Positions 36,067 through 47,900 of a stretch of DNA of 64,000 nucleotides are shown here, piece by piece. The DNA comes from Brachionus plicatilis. Its lineage: Eukaryota; Rotifera; Eurotatoria; Ploima; Brachionidae. The notes beneath the pieces were generated by a model, which saw only the letters and a program-made list of their open reading frames with translations, had not been told where the DNA came from and searched no databases. The translations under genes and the position numbers were made by a program. Within the stretch, counting starts at the first letter, position 1. The number at the start of each line of letters is the position of its first letter. Location: NCBI GenBank assembly GCA_010279815.1, contig QEOQ01000246.1, positions 303,285 to 367,284 on the forward strand. Direction: 5' to 3'.

Positions 36067-36710
36067 ATAGTGGTAGGTGACCAGTTGGTCACATATTTTG
36101 TGACAAGTATTCCTCGCCTAAAATATGCGGTCAAGATTGGTCGTCTAATTTATGAAGGGGTAACATGTGACCAGAAATTGATCACCTATTTATTTGTTAA
36201 GTCACTTGTTTTTTCATGGGTCACATATTGTATTTAACATTTTGCTTATTTTTTATCTTTTTTAAAATAATTTTTTGAAGATTCGAACTTCTAAAAAAGT
36301 TGAATTTTATTTAATGAAATATACTTAATTTTGAAGCACAATAAATGTTTAAGCATCAAAACAAAAAAATTAAAATTATTTTAAAATATCAAGTAAAAGC
36401 TAAAAATGAATATTACAATATGGATAAAATAAGCAAGAAACTATCAGAAGTAAAATTAGACAGCGTTGAATTTTAAAAGTTTTTTGTATGAAAAGCAGGC
36501 ATTTGAAAAATAAAAATGATTTTGAATTTCTTTGATATCTTATTTTTTTGTTTTGTTACATATTGTTTTCTCTGGTCACGTAATAAATTTTTTGGTCACT
36601 GAATTTTTTTATTATTAAAATTCTGGACACATTTAATCCCTGCGAAAACTAGGTGACCAGTCTTGATCACATATTGGAGGTGAGTGGTAATCGTCACCTA
36701 TCACTGAAGA
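36067..36710. repeat. Possible MITE remnant with TAGGTGACCAG-containing ends
   Basis: GTGGTAGGTGACCAGT (about 36070) and the reverse complement of the right end (CAGTGATAGGTGACGATTAC) match well, and a direct copy TAGGTGACCAGTCTTGATCA lies near 36651. No target duplication could be found, so the boundaries are approximate. A 61-codon frame at 36052-36237 lies within the element and is unlikely to be a gene. Confidence 0.35.
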
Positions 36711-37243
36711 TTCAGAAAAAATTTTAAATTCTTTCTTAAATTAAATAATTTGCGGCTTTGTGAATTTTCAAACAAAAATTCCACTGCAAAATTTTAATTC
36801 CTAATAAAAAATATGGTTTTTGTTTTACAGATCTTTCTGTAAGTTTTAAAAGGTGTAACAAAAAATGCTTCTTTTAACAATCCATTTTGAAGAAAAAAAT
36901 TAAAGAATTATTTGTCATAAAATTTATTATTTTTAATCAAATAGTATGTTTATTTACAATTGAAAATTAAATTTTTTGCCATGCTCAATTTTAAATTAAT
37001 TTAAAAATAAACCAGTCTTAACAAGTAAGTTGTATTTCTTTACAATTATAATCACCAGAATCAAAATTATTCAAGAAGCGATGACAGAATTTTAAAATTT
37101 GAATAAAATAAATTTACAAAATGCAAAAAAATTCCATTTTGTTCTGGTGAATATAAGTTCCTCGTCCTCTTCTCCTTCAATTTCAACAAATGAGGAATGA
37201 GTCTTGTCTTTCAAACCAATACTCATAAGGATATTTCATAAGT

Positions 37244-37390
37244 GTAATATTTTGGAAAACCCCATAAAAAGCTTTCATTGAAGAAAAAGTGCATATTCGA
37301 GCTTTTTTTTGTCTTTTTTTGGTGGGGGCGAGCTCAAATATGCACTTTTTCTTCAATAAAAGCTTCTAATGGGGTTTTCCAAAATATTAC
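37244..37390. repeat. Near-perfect foldback, 60-bp arms
   Basis: Left arm 37244-37303 and right arm 37331-37390 are inverted repeats with 4 mismatches in 60, starting GTAATATTTTGGAAAACCCC. The 27-nt loop is T/G-rich and includes TTTTTTTGGTGGGGGCG. Probably a foldback transposable element; it lies in the TMEM214-RIBC2 intergenic region and is followed by TACGTAAAATTACGTAA-type repeats. Confidence 0.85.
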
Positions 37391-38909
37391 GTAAAATTAC
37401 GTAATTTTTCGAAAGATTTGGTAAAATTACATTTTTTTACGAACTACATTTGATGTAAGATTATGTAAACTTACCAAATAATACGTAAAATTGCGTGAAA
37501 ATGGTATTTGTATTGTATTTCTAGAAGCACCGTATTAATATTTTTTATTAATTTAAAGAAAAATATTTTGAATGAGTGTTGCGGAATATCATGCAAGCAT
37601 CTTCAAAAAAAAAAAAATAATTATTAAAAAATAATAAAAATAAATCAAATTGAGCAGCTATTTAAGATTAATACTTACTCAACATAAAGTCAGATAACAA
37701 AAAGATATAAATCTACCAGCTTTTAAAAAAACTGTGAAATTTAAATAAATGTTTTACCTTTTTCAATTAATCTAAAATAAAATTATAAAAGATAAAAATC
37801 TTTCATAAATTTTCCCTTAGAACAATTTTTTTTAAATCGCTATCGTTTTTACATACTCTACTTTTAGATCGATATTACACAGCTGTTACAAAAAAATTCT
37901 TTTAAATCTATTCAAAAAAAATGAAGAAATAAGTAAAAAAATAGGCTTATTAATTTTGAAGCTCTTAACTTTTAGACCGATAATTACGATTTTTAGATTT
38001 GTTCATTTTTTATTTAAATTTTATATTATAATTAAATTAATTTTTTAAAATTGAATAGAAGATGAGTAATATCTTTACTACCAATCGTGGCTTCAGCATT
38101 ATTACTTACTATGGCTACCAAAGAAATCAATTTGAATACAAAAACAGGCATATTTAAGTTCCCGATTAATCAAAATTTTAAAATTTAGATTTAAAAAAAA
38201 AAGGGTTAGGTTATCATTTTAAAAAAGGTTTTTATTTTTTTTTATAATAAATGACTAAACTTTATTAAGCATAATTTTATTAAACATTAAAAAGAAAAAA
38301 AAAACATTTGAACTTTTATCTTATTTTAAGACTTTAAGCTTATAATTTAGGCATTTGGATTTTTAATTTTTTTTCGAATTTTTTGAATGATAATTACTAT
38401 TGTTTTCAAAAGTATTTCAAATTTTTTTTATGCAAATATAAAATTTAAACTTCCAAATATATAATAACTCGAAACTATTTTTTTACATTTTTGGTATGTC
38501 TCCTTTCGTTACTCATAACTTCCTTTGGGATGATTCTAAAACAATAAGCTTTAAATTAAATTATTCATTTTTTTCTCTTCTATTATTAATTGATAAATAG
38601 ATCATTGGTAATTTATTAGAAAAAAAATACTATGTACAAAGTGTCAATCGTCCTTTGATATAAAAAAATGAGTATTAAAATAAATCAAATTTAAATTTGA
38701 TAATTTTAGCACTCATCTAACAAAGTCTTTTATATTTATTTGACAATATTTTTTAAGAATATACTCTAGGATAAATAAAAATTTCTTTTTTAAAGTTTAT
38801 TTGATTAAAAGAATAATTTTCGAATTTTTTTTTATTTTAAACAAAATTAAACAAAATCATCATAAAATAAATTTGAATCAAAGAGTTGATAAATTAAGCA
38901 GCATTTTGT

Positions 38910-40103
38910 CTATCGTGTCGAAGTATTGAATTGCATAAAATAAGCAGCAGTAGGCTCATTGGTATAAACAACTTTGTCCAAATAATTCTTATGACTTTTT
39001 TGTTCATAATCCAAGCGTTTGTTTTCATCTACCATTTGTTTGAGTATTTCTTTTTCTTTTCGTTCGAGTTGTCTTTCGGCAATGATACCAGCCTTGGCTT
39101 CAATGATTCTTCTCTTGTCGAATTCTTCGTTCTCTAATCTATCCATTTCCTCATTTCTCTTTTTCTCCTCGACTTGTCTCAATTGTTCCTGTCGTATTTT
39201 TTCTATCTGTTCCGGTGACATGCCTTTCCATCTGTCTGGCACAACCCGGTGCGGACCAAACGCACTGATTGCCTGATCGGGGTTTTCGGTGAGCATGTCG
39301 CTGAATATGGCATTGGCAATCTCTGTCATATTGTCATCTTGTTCCTGCATTTTCTTGATCGCATTTCGCTGCTCTTGTTCACGTTTCAGCGCATCATTGT
39401 AATCCTTCACGGCCGAGTTAATAGCTCGTCTGCACTCTTCCTCGGCCTTTTGCAGCTCACGCGCTCTCTGGTCCAACTCCATCTGTTTAAAGTCATACAA
39501 CTTATTGGCCATTTTGTCCTGCATCTTGGCAATATTTTTTTCATGTTGCTGCTGCAGGGACCACTCTCTGAGCTGTTCCTGTTGGTACTTGAGCCTTGCC
39601 ATGGCATTTAGGTCCTCGCCATCGAATTTTTGACAACTAGCTGGCCCACATCTCGGGTCTTCATCGCTCACTCGAGCCGGCTTGTCCTTTTTAAGGTAGT
39701 CTGGGTCCTGTAAGTCCCATTCACGTCTACCATCTGGTTGCTGATGCAAAGCTCTGAATTCGTTCAAAGCTCTGTTGAGCTCTCTGGCATCATGCTCTTG
39801 ACGTTGGTCGAGCAGGTAGGAAATCTTGTCATTTCTTATCATGTCATGGGCTGGCAAAAAAAGTTAATTTAAGACTGGAATAAGAAAAAAGTTGTCTTAG
39901 TTACCGAATGCTTCGCTTCTCTTTCTTTCCATTTCTTCCATAAACATTTTGTCCTGTATTTGCTGTTCCAAAGCATTTTTGTCCACGCCGATCAAACGAT
40001 GTTTGTTGTTGAATATTCGCGCCTGTCTTTCTTTTTCCAATCGTCGCCTGCGCTCGATGGCTGCCTGCTCTTTCAGATCGATTGGCAAGTCGAGTTTATA
40101 CAT
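38910..40103 (-). CDS. RIBC2: RIBC2, RIB43A-like ciliary doublet-microtubule inner protein
   Basis: RIB43A-family coiled-coil protein inside the A-tubule partition of axonemal doublets. Exons 40103-39905 and 39850-38910 join with phase G|CC (54-nt intron) to give 379 residues, the family's usual length. Conserved blocks: RQARIFNNKHRLIGVDKNAL, QDPDYLKKDKPARVSDEDPR, REWSLQQQ, NPDQAISAFGPHRVVPDRWK and the C-terminal tail YTNEPTAAYFMQFNTSTR, all very close to vertebrate RIBC2. Otherwise it is highly charged coiled coil. With SPEF2 it indicates motile cilia. Confidence 0.95.
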
Positions 40104-40719
40104 TCCAAGTATTTATCAGGGTTTTGGTTAGATGAGAGTTTAATAACGAAAATTTTAAAGAAATTCTTAAGCTATAAACTTAATATTAAATAAAAAATAT
40201 ATAATTTTTGTTTCTATAGAAACTAGAATACAGAAATTTTTAGACTCTCTATCAAAGCAACCATTTTTACAAATCTCAAAAGCCTATTTTTTTATTAAAT
40301 ACATTTTCATAATTTAAATAAAAAAATAAATTAATAATTGGAATTTTTTTATTTGAGAATTTATTTATTTTTTTAAAAATTCCATTTAATTAAATAGAAA
40401 AAAATAAGTAGAAAATTAATCAATAAATACAAAAAATGTTGTAGATTTAAAATTTTTTTTTAATTCTAGTGAAGACCAGTGAACCTCTTGGATTGGTAAT
40501 GGAATTGAAAGGACATCAAGAAATTTAATATTGTTTTATTAAAAAACAATATTTGATGGTTAATAATGAGAAGTATTTATTAAATTCTAATTCATTTTTA
40601 ATCTATCTAAAAAATTTAATTCTTTAAGTTTTATAATTACAAAATTACAAAATAAAATAAAATTAATAGATAAATTGCTTAAATTTATTGTTTCAAGAAG
40701 TCGGTAATATATTTTTTCT

Positions 40720-41002
40720 AAATTGGAGAGCTTTGCTTTTGCTGGTTTACCGAGACTTCTCTTCTGATCTTTTGTAACTTTTTTTACTTTAATTTGAATG
40801 ACCACAAAGCTTGTTTCTTGCTGCTGTACCAATGAAACGCTTACAGATTTTGGAGCACTTGTTCATGAGTTTGATGATGACCATTTTCGAACCAATTTAC
40901 TATTTGATTTTATTGTTCTTTGTCAGAAGAAACTGATAAATAATTTTCTGCTTGTTAAAAATCGTCTCCTGATTCCATTGATTTCATGTTTTAATAGTTG
41001 AT
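40720..41002. other. Ambiguous possibly coding patch
   Basis: The base composition is more balanced than its flanks. Readings include a plus-strand 67-codon frame at 40798-41001, a shorter plus-strand frame from 40831 encoding a 34-residue single-span membrane peptide (FMSLMMTIFEPIYYLILLFF), and a minus-strand frame continuing into 40587. None matches a family I know and no splice model is clearly best. It could be a small gene or a decayed exon. Confidence 0.25.
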
Positions 41003-41039
41003 AGGTAAACGTTAATTTTAATTGTTAATTTTAATTTTT

Positions 41040-41068
41040 ATCTGTGACAAGCTAAGGCTCATTCAGAT
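41040..41068. repeat. AGCTAAAGCT-type hairpin copy
   Basis: Stem ATCTG/CAGAT around GACAAGCTAAGGCTC, in the RIBC2-SFR1 intergenic region. Confidence 0.5.
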
Positions 41069-42769
41069 AAAAAATAAAACGATAACAAAAATTGTAATTT
41101 TATAAAAATTTTATATTTATTTGGGAATAAATTAATTAAAAACGTAGAATTTTTATTAAATTAACGTAGAAACACAGAAAAAATAAAACATAGAAAAATT
41201 TAAGTGATTTTATAAGAATATGAATTAAATTTAGCAAATTATTTTAAAAAAGGATTAAAATAAAATAGAATAAGGAAAAGATGGTTAAAAAAAAATCAAT
41301 TATAGTCATCAATTTTCTAAATCTTGATTTTTTACGTTTAAAAATATTCTTTGTTTTGGCTTTCTATGTTTTGATACACAGCCATTTATTTATGAGGAAT
41401 CAACTCATTCATTAATTAGATAGAGTGCTTTAATAAAAAGCTCATAATTGGCTAAATTATGTAATTTTACATTAATTTTAGTAAGCTTACGTTACCTCAC
41501 GTGAATATTAGTCAGTAATGATCTATAATTTTACGAAAATTACTTAAGCTAACATGTAAAAATGTAAAATTGGCTTCTTTTCCAAAAGTTTTAATTAATT
41601 TTTTTATTTTTTAAAAAATAAAAAAAATTTAAACATTCCTTATCTTTTCTCACTTTATTTTACGTAAAATTACATAATTTTTGGTAAAATTTTGTAATTA
41701 AAATATAACTCATCAAAGTAAAATTCAAAATTATTTTTGTAGACTTAAAATCAAAAAAATTTTAAGAGAAAAATTATAATTATTAATCAATTTTTATAAT
41801 TAATAAATATTTATAACTAATAAGACTTTACTTTTGAGATGCTTAAACATGATACTAAATGCTTTTAGTGAAAATCTAATTACAAAACAAAGTCTCCTAA
41901 AAAATTTTTTATTTTAAGTCTATTTAAATAACTTGGAATTTTACTTTGATGAGTTTTAGTTTATAAAAGCACTGTATCAATATGATTGAAGAACCGACGA
42001 TTAGTTAAGGAGATAAACCTATTAATTGTGGATATAATTATAGATGCTAATAGATCAATTTCGGGATATTTATTATGTAATTAATATAAAAGATTTTAAT
42101 ATAAAATACATTAAAAATCATCTATTTTTCTTAAAATTTTAGCTTGCTTGAAAATTTGCATGTATTTTAGAAAAATAAAAAAAAGCTTCAAAATGTTTTT
42201 AAGTAAAATTTATTACCAAAAATAAAAGATCATTTTTCGAAAAAAATCGTAAAGCTTTACCTCTCCAAACTTGATTTTTTGTCTCAAAAATTATTTTTGT
42301 ATTATTTTCTTGCTGAAAAATTTTAAATTTTTATTCAATTAGCTCACCCAGCTGATAAACGGACTGGGATTAGTTTTTATATTTTTATGCAAAATTTGAT
42401 AGACAAGAAAATCATCTGTATTGGAACCCAATCTATGCAAATTTTATAATAAAATTAATATGGTGAAATCTAAACTTCTTAAAAATTTAGAATAGAGTAA
42501 ATTAAAGAGTATCTCGGTTCTTGATTTAGTAGTTTATTCAAAGAATTTTTATTTTTTTTTTACTAAAACTTGAATGATACTTCATGTCAGCGCCTATGAA
42601 GCTCTATGAAGTTTAAAAATTGGCTCAATTCAGTTCATGCCATTTCTAATAAAACTTTGAGATGATAAAAAAAGTCAAAAAAAATGACAAAACTTAAATT
42701 TTTTTGAATAAACTATTACATCTAGTGAAAAATTTGAAAATAAAATTTTAAATAATAAATTAGAACAAA

Positions 42770-43225
42770 ATGCCTTTTTTAAGTAAAAAAAACATAAAAA
42801 AAGTAAACCTGAATACAGATAACAATCAATCAGAACTGAAAGAGCTTGAAAAAATTTTGGAAGAAAAAAAAGAAACTTTAAGACGTCTGAATTTAGTTAA
42901 AAATTATAAATCTAAGGTAAAATGTGTTTTCAAAATAAATTCTGGTCTCAATAAAAAACAACATTCCTAGAGCGAAATACAGAATTTGGACGAATCGATT
43001 AAAAAATGGACCAAAGCATCACAAAAAGCTATTGAACAGCTGTATTCATACTACACTACAAATTCTACAAGTCAAACTGAAGTTTTATCAATGAGCGAAT
43101 TTTTAAAAAATCTAAAAGTAAACTATCTTCTAAAAATTTAACAATTGGAAATTTAAAAAATTATAAAGGTTGATCCTGAAGTTGTTAAATACGACATTGA
43201 AAATGAATTTTTTAAAGAAATTTAA
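42770..43225 (+). CDS. SFR1: SFR1/MEI5, Swi5-dependent recombination repair protein
   Basis: Partner of SWI5; the complex promotes RAD51 strand exchange in homologous recombination. Three exons (42770-42916, 42971-43117, 43169-43225), all phase 0, give 116 residues. Conserved C-terminal features are visible: KKETLRRLNLVKNYKSK, then IKKWTKASQKAIEQLYSY, the short helix MSEFLKNLKVDPEVVKYD, and the final acidic ENEFFKEI. Vertebrate SFR1 is about 245 residues with a variable N-terminus, so this is the conserved coiled-coil core only. AATAAA lies about 6 nt after the stop. The aldo-keto reductase ATG follows 54 nt after the stop. TTAG lies 7 nt upstream of this gene's ATG. Confidence 0.82.
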
Positions 43226-43279
43226 AGTTTTAATAAAAATTTTTAAATTGATTAATTTTTAATTTTAGATTATTAAAAA

Positions 43280-44365
43280 ATGTTAGATAAAACCGTAGAA
43301 CTTAAAAACGGTATCCAAATGCCAACTATTGGTTTAGGTACTTCTCTTAGACACAAACCAAACAAAGTTGATAACCAGCAATTTGTTGAGTCCGTGAAGC
43401 ATGCACTAAAAATTGGTTATCGACACTTAGATACGGTAAATTATTTTATTAAAAATTTTTTTAGATAAATTTGTCAAAATTATCTAAGGCCAAATGCTAC
43501 AATAATGAGCATTTAATTGGTCAGGCAATTAAAGAAAGCGGAATAGACCGAAAAGATGTATTCCTGGTAACCAAACTATTTCCAGATGATATGGGTTATG
43601 ATAAAACTTTGAAAGCTTTTGATAAAAGCTGTAAGCAATTAAAAGTGGAATATATTGATTTGTACTTGATTCATTTTCCGGCAAAATTGAGAGGTCAAAA
43701 TAATGATTTGGAAAAATCTAGACAAGTTAGGCTTGAAACATGGAAAGCTTTGGAAAAATTGCACTCTGATGGAAAGTGTCGAGCAATCGGAGTAAGCAAT
43801 TTCATGCAAAGACATTTGGAAGAAATTATTGATGCTGGCATGACCATTCCATCGGTAAACCAGTGTGAATTTCATCCTTACTATAACAACAGAGAGCTTT
43901 ATGATTATTGTACCAAAATCGGAATTCAATTTGAAGTATTTTCAAGAGGAAATTTTAATTCAATCTTTTTATTCAAATTTTATTTTAAAAAGGGATACAG
44001 TCCTTTGGGAAAAGGAAATCTATTGAATGATCCAGTTGTTTTAGAATTATCTAAAAAATACTCAAAAAGCTGTGCACAAATTTTGCTAAATTGGTCCATT
44101 ATGGTGACTTAAAATAAATTTTTTTGTGAATAGCTTTAATAATTTTATTAGAATAATGTTGTTACAATACCTGGATCGACTAATCATGAACGTATAGAAG
44201 AAAACTTTAATGTAAAATTAAATTTGATAAATGATTATTTAGATGGGACATTTAATTTTTGTTTTGTAGATTTTTGATTTTAGTCTTAGTGATGAAGATG
44301 TTGGTCTACTTTGGACATTGAACAAAAATGAAAAAGTATCATGGGATCCAACAAATATTATCTAG
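43280..44365 (+). CDS. Aldo-keto reductase (AKR superfamily)
   Basis: NADPH-dependent carbonyl reductase fold. Five exons (43280-43435, 43489-43935, 43993-44103, 44152-44211, 44270-44365), all phase 0, give 289 residues. Signatures: NGIQMPTIGLGTS at the N-terminus, GYRHLDTAKCYNNEHLIGQA with the catalytic Asp and Tyr, FLVTKLF with the catalytic Lys, DLYLIHFP with the His, RAIGVSNF, SVNQCEFHPY, and GYSPLGKG; VVTIPGSTNHERIEENF is the cofactor-binding tail. All four tetrad residues are present. The protein is somewhat shorter than the usual 310-330 because the C-terminal loop is short (ends WDPTNII). It lies just downstream of SFR1, with TTTTAG 13 nt before the ATG. Substrate unknown. Confidence 0.92.
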
Positions 44366-44931
44366 TTAAATAAAATAAACATTTTATCTAAAATCTCCTC
44401 TTTTTTAACTATCTCTTTCATTTTATTTAGATAAAATTTTTTCTAAGTTTTTCCTGAGAAAAAATTCACATTTTCATATTAAATAAAAAATATTTCAATA
44501 CTAATTGACTAAAGTGAATTGTTTAAAAGAAGCCTTGAGCTAAAAATAAAAATTTTACTTTTATAAAAAATATTTTAGCGTTTTTTTTTCGATGTTTTTC
44601 TATTAATTCTAAGAGTTCTTAGCTAAAAACATTACCCAAGTACGCTTCGAAATTAATTAATTACGGGCGTGTGTTGTAGAATAAGGAAAAAGCAGTATCG
44701 AAGATAGGAATAATTTTACCAACTTTTGGGATACAAATTTCAAATTATCATAATTTTGCAAGCAAAATTTAAATAGTTGAATAAATTGTTTAGCATATAT
44801 TACATACATCCCAACCAAACAATAACAAAGCTTTTTTTGTTATTTATAAAAAAAACAGCGCTTCTTTTGCCATTTATTGGAAAGAATTCCGAACCAAAAA
44901 CTTTATTTTTTGAATTTAAATTTTAGATAAA
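44366..44931. other. Intergenic between AKR and AGL
   Basis: AT-rich, with AATAAA just after the AKR stop and an ordinary promoter-sized gap; a less AT-rich patch (about 44630-44700, TTACGGGCGTGTGTTG) may belong to the AGL promoter. TTTTAG lies 5 nt upstream of the AGL ATG. Confidence 0.4.
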
Positions 44932-47900
44932 ATGATTTTAAATCAGAAGGAAATTCGCACTCAAGTGTTAGAAGAGTCGAATTTTAACGAGGGCAAACTT
45001 TTTAAGCTAGAACAAGGCTGGATCCTTCGGCTCAAACTATCCACAAAAATAATTGACCAAAATGTCAAAGTCTATTGCAATTTGCCACCGGATCCAGCGC
45101 TTGAATTCACACGCTCAAAGTACTTTGAATACAAATGGAAATACTTGGCAAATAGCATAAAAAATGATGAGTTCAATAAATTTGTTGATATCAATTGTCA
45201 TCTTCCGGGTGCATTCAACTACTACTTTACATATGCTGAACAATCTGAGCCAAAAAAAGGAGGATCAAATTTTCTAGTAGACCCCAAGCTTTGTCTAAAA
45301 GATGGCCAAGTGGTACAAGCTGAAAGCCTTCAATTTCACACATTTCTCTCCAAGCTGCTCGGACCACTGGACGAATGGAAGTCAAGACTACAGGTGTCCA
45401 AAGAGACTGGCTACAACATGATACATTTCACTCCTGTTCAGGGCTTGAGCCGCGAGTCCAACTCGTCCTATTCCATACGAGATCATCTCAATTTAGTGGA
45501 ACCGGCTGATTCAAATGGAAAATTTGGACTACACGATCTCAAAAATCTGGTCCAAGAAATATACAATGATTGGAACATGTTCAGTTTGTGCGATTTGGTC
45601 TACAATCACATGTCAAATGATTCAGAATTTCTCAAACAACATCCCAATGGTGCTTACAATTTGGTCAATTCGCCTCATCTCATACCTGCATTTGTTTTGG
45701 ACAGAATTTTCTACCACGCCACTCTTGACATAGCCAAAGGAGTCTACACGGCCAGAGGAATTTCGGCCCAAAATCCCAGCCCGAATTCAATGGAAGCATT
45801 GAGACACATTCTTAGATGGGAAGTGATTCCTAAATACCACTTGGAAGAGTATTTTTGTGCCGATGTTGCCAAAATATTGGGCAAAATAAAAGAAATTGGA
45901 CTAGCACAATTGGCTTTTATTGAAAAAAATTTAGACTTGGTCAAAAATGGACCTAAAAAAGGTTTAAATGAAGAGCAAATAAGATGCGTATGGAACAAAT
46001 TTGGCATAATCCAGGACAAAAAATTCAAAAAGCTAGGCTCTTGTGTAGACTATGATCTAGTTGTTGATTTATTATCAATTGAATTCGAATCTCTAAGACT
46101 TGATTTGGATCTGATAAATTCTAGTGAAAATTCAAATTTGTTAATAGGGGTCTATGAAAAATTTTCCATTTTGCTCAATCAAAAAAATGACCAAATTAAA
46201 TGTAGAATAGATGAATACTTGACCGAAGCGGTAAATAATGTGATATCAAATTATTACTACTTTTTTTTTGCACCTGATGGTCCCAAATGGTCGCACATAA
46301 ACAAAAAACAGCCCATTGTTCAAACTTACTTTTATTTTCCCTTCGAGGATGACAGTGTGCTGGGTGACGAGAAAAAAGTGTGTTGCCAAGATGGTCTGCG
46401 TATTCAGGCCCACAATGGATGGGTGATGGGCGATGATCCGCTGAGAAACTTTGCCGACGAGAGCTCGACTGTTTATCTGCGGCGTCAATTGATTCCGTGG
46501 GGAGATTCAGTGAAGCTCAGGTACGGAAATTGCCCCCAAGATAACCCCCAGTTGTGGACCTTTATGGAAGATTATACGCGACAAACTGCGCAAATATTTC
46601 ACGGTGTCAGATTGGACAATTGTCACTCAACACCAATTCATGTGGCTCAGTACTATTTGGACATAGCTAGGCAGGTAAGACCCAATTTGTTTGTAATTGC
46701 CGAGCTGTTTACAAACAGTGAGTTTATAGACAATAAATTTGTTGCCGAGCTGGGCATTACCTCGCTGGTGCGAGAGAGCATGAACGCTTGGAACGCAAAT
46801 GAACTGGGCAGATTGGTGCACCGGTTCGGAGGCATCCCAGTGGGCTCGTTCTTTCAGTCATCGAACAGAGCCTTGCAGGAAGGAATAGCCCATGCTATTT
46901 TCTATGATGTAACCCATGACAACAAGTGTTTGATCACGAGTAGAAGTGTCTATGACGCTTTTGCGTCAAGCAGTTTGGTGCTGATGTGTGACTGTGCGGT
47001 GGGAAGCACTCGCGGCTTCGACGAACTGGTGCCGCATCACATAAATGTGGTCACTGAGGCCAGACCGTACAAAAAATGGGACCAGAAGATAGACCAAGGC
47101 ATTCAGAAGGGCAAATTGCTCATGAATAATTTGCATTTTGAGATGGGTGTCAAAGGATATTCGCAGATTTATGTGGATCAGTTTGATGATGACACTACTG
47201 TGGTTACCAGACATAATCCAAGTAGTCACGAGAGTTATATTTTGATTTCTCGGACTAGTTTTAGCCAGCCGAATGAGTGGACGCCGAAAAATGTGTCCAA
47301 GCCTTTGTATGTGCCATCTAGGATTGAGAGAGTTGTGTTTGAGGCCGGCACGGTAAAAATTGCCGATTCTGATTTTAAGCCCAGAGATGATTTTATAAAT
47401 GGATTGGAAAATTTTCACCTTAATATACAGGAAAATGTAAATTTTGGTTGTTCAAGTTTTATTGATTTTATTGACTATGATGGATCACGATCTTTGGTTA
47501 ATTTTAAGAATTTTCCACCTGGAAGTGTCATATGTTTCAAAGGTAAGTTAGTTTTTTTTTAACTTTTTTTATTAGATAAGAATACAAAAAATTTTAAAAA
47601 AATTTTTAATAATCTACTAAAATAATCATAGTTCCGCAACAAATCTTTATTACAAAAGAAAAATTTTTTTAGAATTTTTCAAAAGTTAAATTTATATTTT
47701 AAAATATATTTTTAGCTTAAAAGTTTAAACTTTAAAATATTTTGCACCTTCAGATCAATAAAATAAATATTTTAAATGCATATTTAAAAATTCGAAAAAA
47801 ATTTTTTTTTATATATTTTATTTTTTTAGTGTATTTATAAATTGGTTTGTGTTTTAATATTGTTTCTTTTTAGAAATTACTATTTTAAAATGTTTTGATG

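Larger units (their letters stand above)
35822..38909. other. 3-kb intergenic region between TMEM214 and RIBC2 (convergent)
   Basis: Holds a possible inverted-repeat element with GGTGACCA motifs (about 36067-36710) and a 60-bp-arm foldback (37244-37390). The remainder is AT-rich with no recognised gene. Confidence 0.5.
40104..42769. other. Intergenic between RIBC2 and SFR1 (divergent)
   Basis: Contains a perfect small hairpin (40525-40551, AATATTGTTTT / AAAACAATATT), a GC-elevated patch at 40720-41000 that looks coding in several competing frames, a hairpin-family copy at 41040-41068, and TTACGTAA-type repeats around 41470-41690. The rest is featureless. Confidence 0.45.

Noticed and set aside
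36052..36237. 61-codon plus-strand frame
   Set aside because: Falls on the GGTGACCA inverted-repeat element.
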